Positions 1 through 7,001 are shown, counted from the first letter of the stretch. The stretch: DNA of 12,807 nt from Candidatus Woesearchaeota archaeon (GCA_019323555.1 JAHWHC010000061.1:1-12807); one strand, 5' to 3'. Notes: a model not told the origin generated them from the letters alone. Made by a program: numbers and translations.

Positions 1-3000
1 AGGCTAGTATCTAATTCTCATAGGAACCAATTTTTTAATAACAGTGTTCAAGGAAACACAGGTTCTGGTTTTTTATTCTCTAATATTCAAAACACCATTG
101 CGAGAAACAATACTGTCAGGGATAATGGAGGTACTGGCATTTCATTAACTTATTGCAGTGCTTCTTCCTTTACAAAGATCAGATTAATAAATAACTCCCA
201 GGATGGGCTTTATATTCGAAGTGCATCTACTGGTTCAGCTACGAATAATAATTTCACGGATTTTATTGTTCATGATAACGCGAAAACCGGAAGTTATGCA
301 GGGGTGAATCTGGGCGGAAATAGCTATAACAACAGGTTCATTAATTTTTCATTGATTAACAATTCCTGGGGAATATTTATCCAGAAAATATTTACTGGAT
401 TGGCATTTCCGAGCACACCTTATGGCAATTTAGTTGCTAATTTTACGATCAATAATTCTGCAACAAGCTTGTATGTGCTGGATGCTTTGAATAACACAAT
501 CAGCGGAACTTACTGCCCGCAAAATGTGGTGTTCAATGAGACTGCGGATGGTATGATTAATTATACACAAGATATCAATTTCACAATCACGACAAGATTC
601 AGTGATGTTATTGGCTTCAGCAATAATATGATTCATGTCAATTCTTCTGGAGCACCGTATTTGAATAAATCTGCAATTTTGACATTTGTAAACCTTAACA
701 TCGCCGGTGATCCGCAGCCTATTGTTGATTACAACGATAGCGGCGTATTCAATTATTGTTCGCCGCCTACTTGTGTGGAGCTATTGAATAACAGTCTTAC
801 TACTTTTATCTACAATGTCACGCATTTTACTAATTACAGTTCTTCTGTGATTCCTTATGGCAATCTTACAAATGCCTCTATAATTGTGCCTAATGGAAGC
901 ATCACCATAAATAATAGCGCGTCATTCAATGTGACTTGTAGGGTTTATTGTACAGGATCTAGGCCTTGCGTTGGCACAAATGTCACGCTTGATCCTTTGA
1001 ATCCTTTGGTTAATCTGACTCAACCCACTGCAGGAGTTGAACGGGTTTATGCAGATTCTCAATTTATTTATGCTGCAAGTTTAGATGCAAATACTTATGT
1101 GTGGAATAAAACCAGTTTGGGATTATTTGCAACTCTTCCATCCAGTGCCCAATTGAGAACAGTTTGGGTAGATTCGCAATATATTTACACAGGCGGAATA
1201 AATAATCAGATAGAGCTTTGGAATAGAACAGACTTAGTTACTCCTTTTGCTAATGTTGCAAATTTAACTTTTAGTCTTGCTGTGTTCTCAATAAGAAGCG
1301 ATGCCAATTACATTTATGTGGGGCTTGGTTCTCGTTGGGGCGGCTCAGGAAGAATCAACATTTATGACAGAAATACTTTTGCTTCTGTTACTAATTTAAC
1401 TGATGCCTCAGATATCATTAAATCTATGGACATTGATTCAAATAACCTTTATGCTGCCAGTCACGACAGCAATGTCTATGTGTATAATACGTCTGATTTC
1501 ACACAGCCGCCTGTTACTTTAGGAACGTGCTCATTCTATAATGTCAAGGACGTCAGCCAAGATGCTAATTATATATACGGGTATAGTCGTGATTGGAATA
1601 ATGCTTGTTTGCTGATATGGCATAAATCCAATTATTCCGTAAAATCTAATCTGAGTTTCTTAAACACGATATTCCTCGCAGGACATTCTGGAAATGCATC
1701 TAATTTCGCTTATGCAGGGGGTCTTGAATCAAATTTCTGGACAAATGGTTCGCTGTTCCAGATTAATAAGAGCAATTTTGCTGTTGCAGATGCTAAAAAC
1801 ATTACTAATTATTATGTAAAATCACTTTATTGTGATGCATCTTATCTGTATGCCGGCCTGATGGATAATACATATTCACTAGGAATGGTTCGGCTCTTTA
1901 ACAATTCTTGTGGTGTAATTGCTCCAGGAAGAATAACAATACATTCTATAACTACTGTTCCATCTCCTGTGCTGGTTCCTTTGAGTGCTTATTGTTCTGC
2001 TAATATAACCTTTAACGGGACAAGGGACACTGTTTATTTTAATTTAACACACCCTAATGGATCAAGCACTCGCCTAAGCGCGACAAATGTCGGAACAATC
2101 TATAATTCTCAGAACTTCACAGTGAGTTCTATGGGAACATATACTTGTACAGTGCATGCAAATGATACAAACGGCTCAACAGCTTCCCGAAGCTTGAGTT
2201 TTTCAGGAGGAAATAAAGGCGCAATCCCTATGAATTCTGGTTCTCCATTCTTTACAATAAGCCAGAATCCAAGATATTCTTCAAATCAATCTTGTTTGAA
2301 CAGCACGCTTCCTGGAAATTATTGCGACACCACTTGGACAGTCACTACTAATGGCACTCCTGGAACTACTTGGGAGTTTTTCTGTACTTATGATAATGCA
2401 AATGGCGATTTGAATTCAACAAGAATTAATGTGACTATCGGGGGTGCGCCCCCTCCCCCTCCACCTCCTCCTCCACCACCAAGGCCTTCAGGAGGCGGTG
2501 GCGGCGGCAGTGCTGCAAGGAACTGGCAGCAATTGCAGGAGGCTGAAGGGGCTGGCTGTATTGAATCCTGGTTCTGCGAGCCATGGGGGGAATGTAAATT
2601 CGGGGAGCAATCAAGAGCCTGTATTGATCTAAATACTTGCGGTACAGAAAAAAACAAGCCTCATGAATCCCTGCCTTGCAAAGAAGAAAAAATCGAAAAA
2701 CCTGCTGCTGTTATTGAAAAGATGGATATTGAGGAAATCACGCAAGAAGAATTCAAGCCTACTACTATTGTGGAGAGCCCTGAATTTGAGTGGAATATAT
2801 CTAGAAATCTCTTGAGAGGCGCGTTAGCACTGGTGGTCATTGCTGCTATTGCATATCTGTTCTTTCTTTCAAGGTTCTTGAGAAAGCGTGCAATCACCCC
2901 AAAAGGTCCGAGAATGAAAGAGGAGGATTTCAAGCCTAAGAAAGCCCCTGCTAAAAAGGCTCCCAAAAAGCCAGAACCACTCCCAGAGACCACTAAAGGC

Positions 3001-3027
3001 CTCTTAAAAGAGCTGGATAAGCTCTAA
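1..3027 (+). CDS. Large multidomain surface protein, membrane-anchored (5' end outside window)
   Basis: The frame is open from base 1, so the gene starts upstream of the window; the first GTG (base 304) is not a real start. Counting visible codons (1-1008): about 1-170 is Asn/Ser/Thr-rich with NNS/NNF repeats, as in right-handed parallel beta-helix proteins. About 180-320 contains paired Cys and an FxYNVTHFTxYSS-type module end. About 344-638 carries roughly six repeats of the type V-x-x-D-S-x-Y-I-Y-x-x-G followed by WN or YN, as in a WD40/YVTN-like beta-propeller. Ig-like segments with Cys follow to about 815. Then come 11 prolines (bases 2449-2481) and 6 glycines, a thrombospondin-1-like module (CIESWFCEPWGEC, then CG and PC), a membrane helix at about 940-959, and a Lys/Pro-rich cytoplasmic tail. 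Many N-x-S/T sites suggest a glycosylated exterior. The likely role is adhesion or cell contact (inference); no enzyme motif is seen. Confidence 0.88.
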   Translation, partial: RLVSNSHRNQFFNNSVQGNTGSGFLFSNIQNTIARNNTVRDNGGTGISLTYCSASSFTKIRLINNSQDGLYIRSASTGSATNNNFTDFIVHDNAKTGSYAGVNLGGNSYNNRFINFSLINNSWGIFIQKIFTGLAFPSTPYGNLVANFTINNSATSLYVLDALNNTISGTYCPQNVVFNETADGMINYTQDINFTITTRFSDVIGFSNNMIHVNSSGAPYLNKSAILTFVNLNIAGDPQPIVDYNDSGVFNYCSPPTCVELLNNSLTTFIYNVTHFTNYSSSVIPYGNLTNASIIVPNGSITINNSASFNVTCRVYCTGSRPCVGTNVTLDPLNPLVNLTQPTAGVERVYADSQFIYAASLDANTYVWNKTSLGLFATLPSSAQLRTVWVDSQYIYTGGINNQIELWNRTDLVTPFANVANLTFSLAVFSIRSDANYIYVGLGSRWGGSGRINIYDRNTFASVTNLTDASDIIKSMDIDSNNLYAASHDSNVYVYNTSDFTQPPVTLGTCSFYNVKDVSQDANYIYGYSRDWNNACLLIWHKSNYSVKSNLSFLNTIFLAGHSGNASNFAYAGGLESNFWTNGSLFQINKSNFAVADAKNITNYYVKSLYCDASYLYAGLMDNTYSLGMVRLFNNSCGVIAPGRITIHSITTVPSPVLVPLSAYCSANITFNGTRDTVYFNLTHPNGSSTRLSATNVGTIYNSQNFTVSSMGTYTCTVHANDTNGSTASRSLSFSGGNKGAIPMNSGSPFFTISQNPRYSSNQSCLNSTLPGNYCDTTWTVTTNGTPGTTWEFFCTYDNANGDLNSTRINVTIGGAPPPPPPPPPPPRPSGGGGGGSAARNWQQLQEAEGAGCIESWFCEPWGECKFGEQSRACIDLNTCGTEKNKPHESLPCKEEKIEKPAAVIEKMDIEEITQEEFKPTTIVESPEFEWNISRNLLRGALALVVIAAIAYLFFLSRFLRKRAITPKGPRMKEEDFKPKKAPAKKAPKKPEPLPETTKGLLKELDKL

Positions 3028-3050
3028 ATACCACTTTCTGAATAGAAAAC

Positions 3051-3058
3051 TTTATATA
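3051..3058 (+). promoter_or_regulatory. TATA box for the eS17-alba unit
   Basis: TTTATATA preceded by GAAAAC sits with its centre about 27 bases before the ATG at 3082. An archaeal start site would then fall on or next to the ATG, so the eS17 mRNA is probably leaderless. No Shine-Dalgarno sequence is present, which agrees. Confidence 0.75.
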
Positions 3059-3081
3059 TCCATACATCACTTGCTACTGTT

Positions 3082-3276
3082 ATGGGGAGAATTAAGACTA
3101 AACTGATAAAGAGACTGACCTTTCAGCTCATGAAAGAGCATGGCGACGAATTTAAGCCAGATTTTGGTGAAAATAAGAAATTAGTAGAGCAATTCCTGAA
3201 AGGCCCTAGCAAGAAGATCAGAAACTGCATAGCAGGATACGTTACACGATTACTGAAAAGAAAAGAAGAATACTAA
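3082..3276 (+). CDS. rps17e: Small-subunit ribosomal protein eS17 (S17e)
   Basis: This is a 64-residue protein, close to the usual archaeal eS17 length of about 60-70. It is basic and carries the family pattern: an N-terminal MGRI/TKLIKR segment, DF-x-x-NKKLVEQF near the middle, and the signature KKIRNCIAGYVTRLLKRK at the end. eS17 is a component of the archaeal and eukaryotic 30S/40S head and has no bacterial counterpart. The ATG lies about 27 bases after a TATA box, so a leaderless start is likely. The alba gene begins 20 bases after the stop and is probably co-transcribed. Confidence 0.95.
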   Translation: MGRIKTKLIKRLTFQLMKEHGDEFKPDFGENKKLVEQFLKGPSKKIRNCIAGYVTRLLKRKEEY

Positions 3277-3296
3277 AAACAACGGGGGGATGAGAA

Positions 3297-3578
3297 ATGG
3301 CAGATGACAACTCGATTTTTATTGGGGCAAAGCCATTTATGAACTATGTGACCGGTGTTGTGATGCAGTTCACAACAAAAGGAGCAGAGTCTGTGGTTGT
3401 AAAGGCAAGAGGAAAGTTTATTTCTCGCGCAGTTGATGTTGCAGAAGTGGCAGCAAAGAGATTTCTAGACGGCGCAGTTAGTGTGAGAGATATAAGGATT
3501 GACTCAGAGGAGTTTGAGAACAAGGAAGGAAGACAGGTGCGTGTGAGCACTGTTGAAATCACGCTAGGAAAGAAATAA
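3297..3578 (+). CDS. albA: Alba family DNA/RNA-binding chromatin protein
   Basis: The protein has 93 residues, as is normal for Alba. Recognisable family segments are IFIGAKPFMNYV (residues 7-18), VVVKARGKFISRAVDVAE (33-50), and the C-terminal GRQVRVSTVEITLGKK. Alba dimers coat DNA and also bind RNA in many archaea. The Sulfolobus protein has two adjacent lysines in the first segment (GKKPVMNYV), the first being the acetylated Lys16; here that position is Ala11 and only Lys12 remains. The start is supported by a GGGGGATGA Shine-Dalgarno-like stretch just before the ATG. The gene follows eS17 by 20 bases in one unit and ends at a T-rich terminator. Confidence 0.95.
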   Translation: MADDNSIFIGAKPFMNYVTGVVMQFTTKGAESVVVKARGKFISRAVDVAEVAAKRFLDGAVSVRDIRIDSEEFENKEGRQVRVSTVEITLGKK

Positions 3579-3600
3579 TTTCTTTTTATTTTTCCTATTT
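3579..3600 (+). terminator. T-rich terminator after alba
   Basis: The stop codon is followed by TTTCTTTTTATTTTTCC and further T-rich sequence without a strong hairpin, the common archaeal U-tract terminator form. It faces the terminator of the opposite operon. Confidence 0.6.
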
Positions 3601-3602
3601 CT

Positions 3603-3624
3603 TAATAAAAATAATTAAAAAAAA
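3603..3624 (-). terminator. T-rich terminator of the eleven-gene operon
   Basis: On the minus strand the last gene's TAA (3628-3630) is followed by TTC and then an eight-T run, AATTA and TTTTTATT. With the alba terminator this makes a 49-base convergent termination zone. Confidence 0.55.
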
Positions 3625-3627
3625 GAA

Positions 3628-4161
3628 TTATCCATATCTAGAGAGCATTCCTGGTTCTTTGCAGCAAAATGCAAAATTAGATATCTGGTCTGGTGCTCTT
3701 ACGCAGTTGTTCAGTCCAAGTGACTGTGCTAGCTGCACTGACGCAGCTCTTGTGTAGCCTTGCGGTATCACTCCTATATTGGCTTGTCCTGCACAGGATG
3801 TAAGCACTTGGTGTATCTTCTTTTCAGGATCTCTTGCATAGATGAATCCTTTGCTCACTGCCATCTCTGCTCCTGGATTTTGTGTTCCTCCGAAGTATCT
3901 GCTTGCCCCGCCGAGGTCTGGTATCTGCTGTTCTGTTTGAACGCCGTAAGCTGCAGGGTTCTCCTGAACCTTGTTTATCTGCCTTGTGTAGGGGAATGGA
4001 TCTCCCACTTTGTTGGAATATGTTACAGAGCCTGGAGAATACACTATGTCTGATGCCACTGCTTGTCCTGTTTTTTGTGCTTTAAACACCAATACCAAGC
4101 CTATTATTGCGATTACTACAATAATGCCCAGTACCCAAAGCGCTAGTTTTCTTTCTTCCAT
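3628..4161 (-). CDS. Operon member 11 (last): single-helix protein with four-Cys domain, 177 aa
   Basis: Family not recognised. Residues 1-5 (MEERK) are charged and about 6-27 form one hydrophobic helix of the ALWVLGIIVVIAIIGL type, followed by FKAQKTGQAV. This is the same N-terminal block as in its ten neighbours. A variable middle has the shared YSN-x-(5)-FPYTR element and Gly/Pro/Gln-rich sequence. The C-terminal part has the shared C-x29-C-x12-CC domain with a GYTRAAS motif between the first two cysteines. If the helix is oriented N-in/C-out, the cysteine domain is outside the cell and could form two disulfides (inference). The ATG lies 4 bases after the stop of the preceding gene, with no clear Shine-Dalgarno sequence, so translational coupling is likely. 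It is the last gene before the convergent terminators. Confidence 0.85.
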   Translation of the reverse strand: MEERKLALWVLGIIVVIAIIGLVLVFKAQKTGQAVASDIVYSPGSVTYSNKVGDPFPYTRQINKVQENPAAYGVQTEQQIPDLGGASRYFGGTQNPGAEMAVSKGFIYARDPEKKIHQVLTSCAGQANIGVIPQGYTRAASVQLAQSLGLNNCVRAPDQISNFAFCCKEPGMLSRYG

Positions 4162-4165
4162 TTTT

Positions 4166-4618
4166 TTAGTAGATATATCCGTTTTGTTTACAGCAGAATC
4201 CTGATTTTGAGTCCTCTACTTGTATGCACTCCTGGAATCTGCTCTGCTGCATTGTCGCATCTCTTGTGTATTCTGAATCTATTACGCCGTATTGCGCTAA
4301 TGTTGTGCATTTGCCTTTCAGATACATTGGTAAACGCATAGGGTCTTTTTTTGTAGTCACAAATCCTGGTGATTCTACAGTAGGCACGGTCATAGTGGGA
4401 GTTGCTGCCCTTGCATATGGCGCTACTTTTCCAGCAGTGTTTGCGTATGTGACTGCAGTAGGATGATAGACTCCTCCTGGGTATGGTATCATGGAATTGC
4501 GGTTTGCTGCTGCTATTGCTCCGCCTGTTTTCTCTGCTTTAAATAAGAAAAACAGTCCTACTATTGCAATAACAACTATTATTCCAAGTACCCATAATGC
4601 AATTTTTCTTTCTTCCAT
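4166..4618 (-). CDS. Operon member 10: single-helix protein with four-Cys domain, 150 aa
   Basis: This is a paralogue of the flanking genes with unknown function. The N-terminus MEERKIALWVLGIIVVIAI is nearly identical to the genes at 3628-4161 and 7012-7473, placing it in the 'ALW' subgroup. The helix spans about residues 6-27 and is followed by FKAEKTGGAI. The middle is Pro/Thr/Val-rich and contains YANTAGKVAPYAR, a variant of the shared YSN...PY element. It ends in C-x26-C-x10-CC with EYTRDAT, the shortest first spacing in the set. An AGAGGTTGAT Shine-Dalgarno sequence stands 5 bases before the ATG. The stop overlaps closely with the next start (4-base gap). Confidence 0.85.
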   Translation of the reverse strand: MEERKIALWVLGIIVVIAIVGLFFLFKAEKTGGAIAAANRNSMIPYPGGVYHPTAVTYANTAGKVAPYARAATPTMTVPTVESPGFVTTKKDPMRLPMYLKGKCTTLAQYGVIDSEYTRDATMQQSRFQECIQVEDSKSGFCCKQNGYIY

Positions 4619-4634
4619 TGGATATCAACCTCTC

Positions 4635-4862
4635 TTAGTTGTTTTGTGGTATTATGAAAGTGTCTTGCTGCACTGGCATTCTCTGGCCATTAGAGTATGG
4701 CTTTGATTGGGACGCATAATCCCAGTCTCCTGGTCTTGGCCGAGGCGTGTGCCGGTATACATATGCACCAGTATCACCCATTGCCATGTTCAGGATGATT
4801 CCTACTAATGCTACTACAGCAATTATTGCTAACATAATCATTAATGCTTGTTTGTATTCCAT
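4635..4862 (-). CDS. Operon member 9: short single-helix protein without Cys domain, 75 aa
   Basis: This is the smallest and most divergent member. The N-terminus MEYKQALMIMLAIIAVVALVG still gives a single helix (about residues 5-28), followed by GDTGAYVY, which matches the TGG/TGA helix-exit motif of the family. The remaining 40 residues are rich in Arg, Pro, Gln and Tyr and include PYSNG. There is no cysteine. The ATG is 2 bases downstream of the TAA of the preceding gene, which indicates tight translational coupling. Function unknown; membership is supported mainly by the helix, the exit motif and the position. Confidence 0.78.
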   Translation of the reverse strand: MEYKQALMIMLAIIAVVALVGIILNMAMGDTGAYVYRHTPRPRPGDWDYASQSKPYSNGQRMPVQQDTFIIPQNN

Positions 4863-4864
4863 TT

Positions 4865-5131
4865 TTACTCTACTGTTTTTGCAAATGGAGGATATGGCAG
4901 TTTAGCAGGTTCTACTACTGGTTCCCCTGAGGATTCAGAATATTGCCAGACCGGCTTAGTATATGAGGGCTGTTCTTTTACAGGGCGTACAACTCCTCCT
5001 GAATACTCTGTGAACTGTTTTGCTGCTACTGATGCACCTTCTTTTTGTGCTGAAAACATCAGTATCAGGCCTACTATTGCGATTACTGCTATTACTCCCA
5101 GAATGCATAGCGCTATGTTTTTTTCTTCCAT
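4865..5131 (-). CDS. Operon member 8: short single-helix protein without Cys domain, 88 aa
   Basis: The N-terminus MEEKNIALCILGVIAVIAIV is identical over its first 24 residues to the gene just upstream (5157-5432), and the tails also match (YSGGVVRP...W-x-YS-x-S-x-EPVVEPAKLPYPP against YPGGVAYT...W-x-YY-x-S-x-DPVVEPANIPYQP). The two are therefore a recent duplication. The only cysteine lies inside the helix. The tail is Pro-rich and short, with no four-Cys domain. A TAGGTGA Shine-Dalgarno sequence sits 4 bases before the ATG. Function unknown; probably membrane-anchored with an exposed Pro-rich tail. Confidence 0.82.
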   Translation of the reverse strand: MEEKNIALCILGVIAVIAIVGLILMFSAQKEGASVAAKQFTEYSGGVVRPVKEQPSYTKPVWQYSESSGEPVVEPAKLPYPPFAKTVE

Positions 5132-5156
5132 TTTTCACCTATTTTTGAAATATTAC

Positions 5157-5432
5157 TTATCTTTGTCCTTCAACTACCTTCCAGTTTGCAGGCTGATATG
5201 GGATATTTGCAGGTTCTACAACTGGATCTTCTGGTGAATCATAGTATTTCCAGCCTACTCCTGTGCCGACTGACGGCTTTTCATAGACTGTTGCTGTATA
5301 AGCGACTCCTCCAGGGTATTCTAAGGTTTGTTTTGCTCCTGCTTGTTCTGCGGTGAATAACAGTATTAAGCCGACTATTGCGATTACTGCTATTACTCCC
5401 AGAATGCATAATGCAATGTTTTTCTCTTCCAT
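5157..5432 (-). CDS. Operon member 7: short single-helix protein without Cys domain, 91 aa
   Basis: This is the duplicate partner of the gene at 4865-5131. The helix (about residues 6-27) is followed by FTAEQAGAKQ. The tail carries the EYPGG-x-x-Y and DPVVEPANIPYQPA elements. It is preceded by the longest gap in the operon (60 bases), which holds two perfect inverted repeats; the one nearer the gene contains the AAAGGTGAT Shine-Dalgarno sequence. Expression of this gene and those after it may therefore be set separately from the first five or six genes (inference). Function unknown. Confidence 0.82.
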   Translation of the reverse strand: MEEKNIALCILGVIAVIAIVGLILLFTAEQAGAKQTLEYPGGVAYTATVYEKPSVGTGVGWKYYDSPEDPVVEPANIPYQPANWKVVEGQR

Positions 5433-5441
5433 GATTTATCA

Positions 5442-5461
5442 CCTTTTAACTTGTTAAAAGG
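5442..5461 (-). promoter_or_regulatory. Hairpin enclosing the Shine-Dalgarno sequence of the gene at 5157-5432
   Basis: The perfect inverted repeat CCTTTTAAC-TT-GTTAAAAGG is transcribed on the minus strand as CCUUUUAA-CAAG-UUAAAAGG, an 8-pair stem with a 4-base loop. The 3' arm ends in AAAAGG, the first part of the AAAGGUGAU ribosome binding site located 6 bases before the ATG. Folding would hide the site. Stability is modest because the stem is A/U-rich. Confidence 0.5.
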
Positions 5462-5464
5462 TCT

Positions 5465-5481
5465 TCTGAACGAAGTTCAGA
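5465..5481 (-). repeat. Second hairpin in the 60-base gap between genes
   Basis: TCTGAAC-GAA-GTTCAGA is a perfect 7-pair inverted repeat lying 11 bases after the stop of the gene at 5493-5861. It may be an RNA processing or stability element between two halves of the operon. The run after it on the minus strand is only weakly U-rich, so a true terminator is doubtful. Confidence 0.45.
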
Positions 5482-5492
5482 TTTACCTTTTT

Positions 5493-5861
5493 TTATCCTA
5501 ATCTGTATGATTTGCCTGCTGGGCTCTCAACAATATCATATTGAACAAATGCAGGCTGTTCATAGACTACTGGGTATTTTTGTGTTGGCACATCCTGGAC
5601 ACTTATCAATTCTCCAGGGATAGTATATGCCCTGTTGCCCTCTTCCCAGTATATTGTTCTTTTAGCATACCTGTCGTCTCTTGTTGCAATGTCTGGAGAA
5701 ATTCCTGGTGTTGGGGGCATGTCTAGCGATGGAACTATCTGTAATTTATCTGTATAAACATAGCCTCCTGTCATGGCTTGCTTGAATAAAAGTACAAGTA
5801 TAACTATTGCGATTACCGCAATTACTCCTAATATTACTACATTGCTGTCTTTTTTTTCCAT
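5493..5861 (-). CDS. Operon member 6: single-helix protein without Cys domain, 122 aa
   Basis: A longer frame is open upstream to 5897, but the family N-terminus begins at the internal ATG at 5861 (MEKKDSNVVILGVIAVIAIV), 4 bases after the TAA of the preceding gene; the extra residues would lie inside that gene. The helix at about 8-27 is followed by FKQAMTGGYVY, the family exit motif. The tail of about 90 residues is rich in Pro, Tyr, Val and Asp and has no cysteine, unlike the five genes transcribed before it. No clear Shine-Dalgarno sequence is seen, so translation probably depends on coupling. Function unknown. Confidence 0.82.
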   Translation of the reverse strand: MEKKDSNVVILGVIAVIAIVILVLLFKQAMTGGYVYTDKLQIVPSLDMPPTPGISPDIATRDDRYAKRTIYWEEGNRAYTIPGELISVQDVPTQKYPVVYEQPAFVQYDIVESPAGKSYRLG

Positions 5862-5865
5862 TTTT

Positions 5866-6249
5866 TTATTGTGGTAATGGTGGTTGGCAGCAAGCAAATA
5901 CTTTGTTTGCTATCTGTCTTGGTGCATCCATACAAACAACTTTAGTTGTTCCTTGCTCCCGCATCGCTCTCTGCTGCGGTGTTGAAGCTTCCCAGGTAAA
6001 GCCTTTTATGACAGTTCCTAGTCTTGCTTGTTCATCGCATAATAGAGAATCTGCATATGTAAGCATAGGGTCATACATTACAGGTTGCGGAAATTCTTGT
6101 ACAGCTTTAGGGATTGTCTTCACATAGTAAGCTTGTGGGAAGGAGTGTACCACTCCTCCTGTCATTGCTTTCTGGAATAAGAACACCAAACAAATAATTG
6201 CTATTACCGCTGCCACTCCTAAAACAATCAGAGTGTGGTCTTTTGCCAT
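5866..6249 (-). CDS. Operon member 5: single-helix protein with four-Cys domain, 127 aa
   Basis: The N-terminus MAKDHTLIVLGVAAVIAIIC gives a helix at about residues 6-26, followed by FQKAMTGGVV. The middle is short and rich in Pro, Tyr and Val. The C-terminal domain is C-x34-C-x13-CC, the longest first spacing in the set, with GFTWEAS in place of the usual GYTxxAS/T, and the protein stops 6 residues after the CC. An additional cysteine sits at the end of the helix. An AGAGGTTAT Shine-Dalgarno sequence precedes the ATG. The preceding gene's stop is 15 bases upstream. Confidence 0.85.
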   Translation of the reverse strand: MAKDHTLIVLGVAAVIAIICLVFLFQKAMTGGVVHSFPQAYYVKTIPKAVQEFPQPVMYDPMLTYADSLLCDEQARLGTVIKGFTWEASTPQQRAMREQGTTKVVCMDAPRQIANKVFACCQPPLPQ

Positions 6250-6264
6250 TTACATAACCTCTTT

Positions 6265-6597
6265 TTAGTTTGGTCTTGGCTGTACACAGCAGTACTCTAC
6301 AGGTGATCCTGCAGGTGATTTAAAGCAGTTGTCTGCGCCGTATCCTGCTACTTGGTTTGCTGTTGCAGGCATTACTGCTAGTGCAGGAACAATATGCTGT
6401 GCTCCTAATGTCTTGCATGCTTGCTGCTGTGCATAAACATTCATTGCAGGTATTGGTTTCATATACGGGTCTTGGTAGTAGTTTGTTGAAGTTACAGTTG
6501 CTCCTGCCATTGCTTGCTTGAACAGCAGAATTAAACCAACTACAGCAATTACTGCCACGATTCCTAATATTATCAAAGTGGTTTCACTTTTTTCCAT
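6265..6597 (-). CDS. Operon member 4: single-helix protein with four-Cys domain, 110 aa
   Basis: The N-terminus MEKSETTLIILGIVAVIAVV belongs to the 'ILGIVAVIAVVGL' subgroup with the first, third and fifth genes of the operon. The helix at about 7-28 is followed by FKQAMAGATV. This is the shortest member that keeps the cysteine domain: only about 30 residues separate the helix from the first Cys. The pattern is C-x29-C-x11-CC, and the GYT motif is degraded to ALAVMPAT. A GAGGTGA Shine-Dalgarno sequence is 6 bases before the ATG. Function unknown. Confidence 0.84.
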   Translation of the reverse strand: MEKSETTLIILGIVAVIAVVGLILLFKQAMAGATVTSTNYYQDPYMKPIPAMNVYAQQQACKTLGAQHIVPALAVMPATANQVAGYGADNCFKSPAGSPVEYCCVQPRPN

Positions 6598-6614
6598 TGG
6601 TTTTCACCTCTTAT

Positions 6615-7001
6615 TTATTCAGGGGGTAGTGTGCAGCAGTATCCGCTGTCAGAGTCTTTTACAAATAAGCACTTTGCTCCCCTGCTTTGAAATGCGAGCA
6701 TCTCTTGATAATTTGCATCCAGTATGTATCCTGGATTTACTTTGTTTATTTGTGGTGTTGCTAATATCTCGCAAACCCCTTTTTCTGCTCCGTATGTCTG
6801 TGTTGGCATGGACATTGATCCTGCTTGATAAGGGAATGCGTTTGCATTAGGATTTCCATATGGTGTGTTTGGGAATGGATAATATGGCGCTTTGTTCACT
6901 GCAGCTCCTGACATCACAATCTTAAATAAAAAAACAAGAATTACAATTGCTAATACAGCAACAATTCCTAAAATCACTAATTTTGTTTCTGTCTTGGCCA
7001 T
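6615..7001 (-). CDS. Operon member 3: single-helix protein with four-Cys domain, 128 aa
   Basis: The N-terminus MAKTETKLVILGIVAVLAIV is followed by FKIVMSGAAV. The middle is rich in Asn, Pro, Tyr and Phe (PYYPFPNTPYGNPNAN). The C-terminal domain is C-x33-C-x10-CC with GYILDAN. It is closest to the next gene upstream (7012-7473): both have TYGA-[EK]-KG-x-C-x-ILATP before and after the first Cys and DS/ALSGYCC at the end. The Shine-Dalgarno sequence TTAGAGGATA overlaps the TAG stop of that gene, coupling the two. Confidence 0.85.
   Translation of the reverse strand: MAKTETKLVILGIVAVLAIVILVFLFKIVMSGAAVNKAPYYPFPNTPYGNPNANAFPYQAGSMSMPTQTYGAEKGVCEILATPQINKVNPGYILDANYQEMLAFQSRGAKCLFVKDSDSGYCCTLPPE

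Noticed and set aside
2388..2657. Minus-strand frame rich in Gly and Pro opposite the Pro/Gly linker
   Set aside because: It is the antisense shadow of the 11-proline/6-glycine stretch in the large surface protein.
304..3027. GTG at 304 as the start of the large surface protein
   Set aside because: The same frame is open and has the same Asn/Ser-rich repeat composition from base 1 to 303, so the gene begins before the window.
5465..5481. Hairpin as an intrinsic terminator of the first six operon genes
   Set aside because: No adequate U-run follows it on the minus strand, and the next gene continues the same family 60 bases on with no TATA box in the gap; kept only as a possible processing or stability element.
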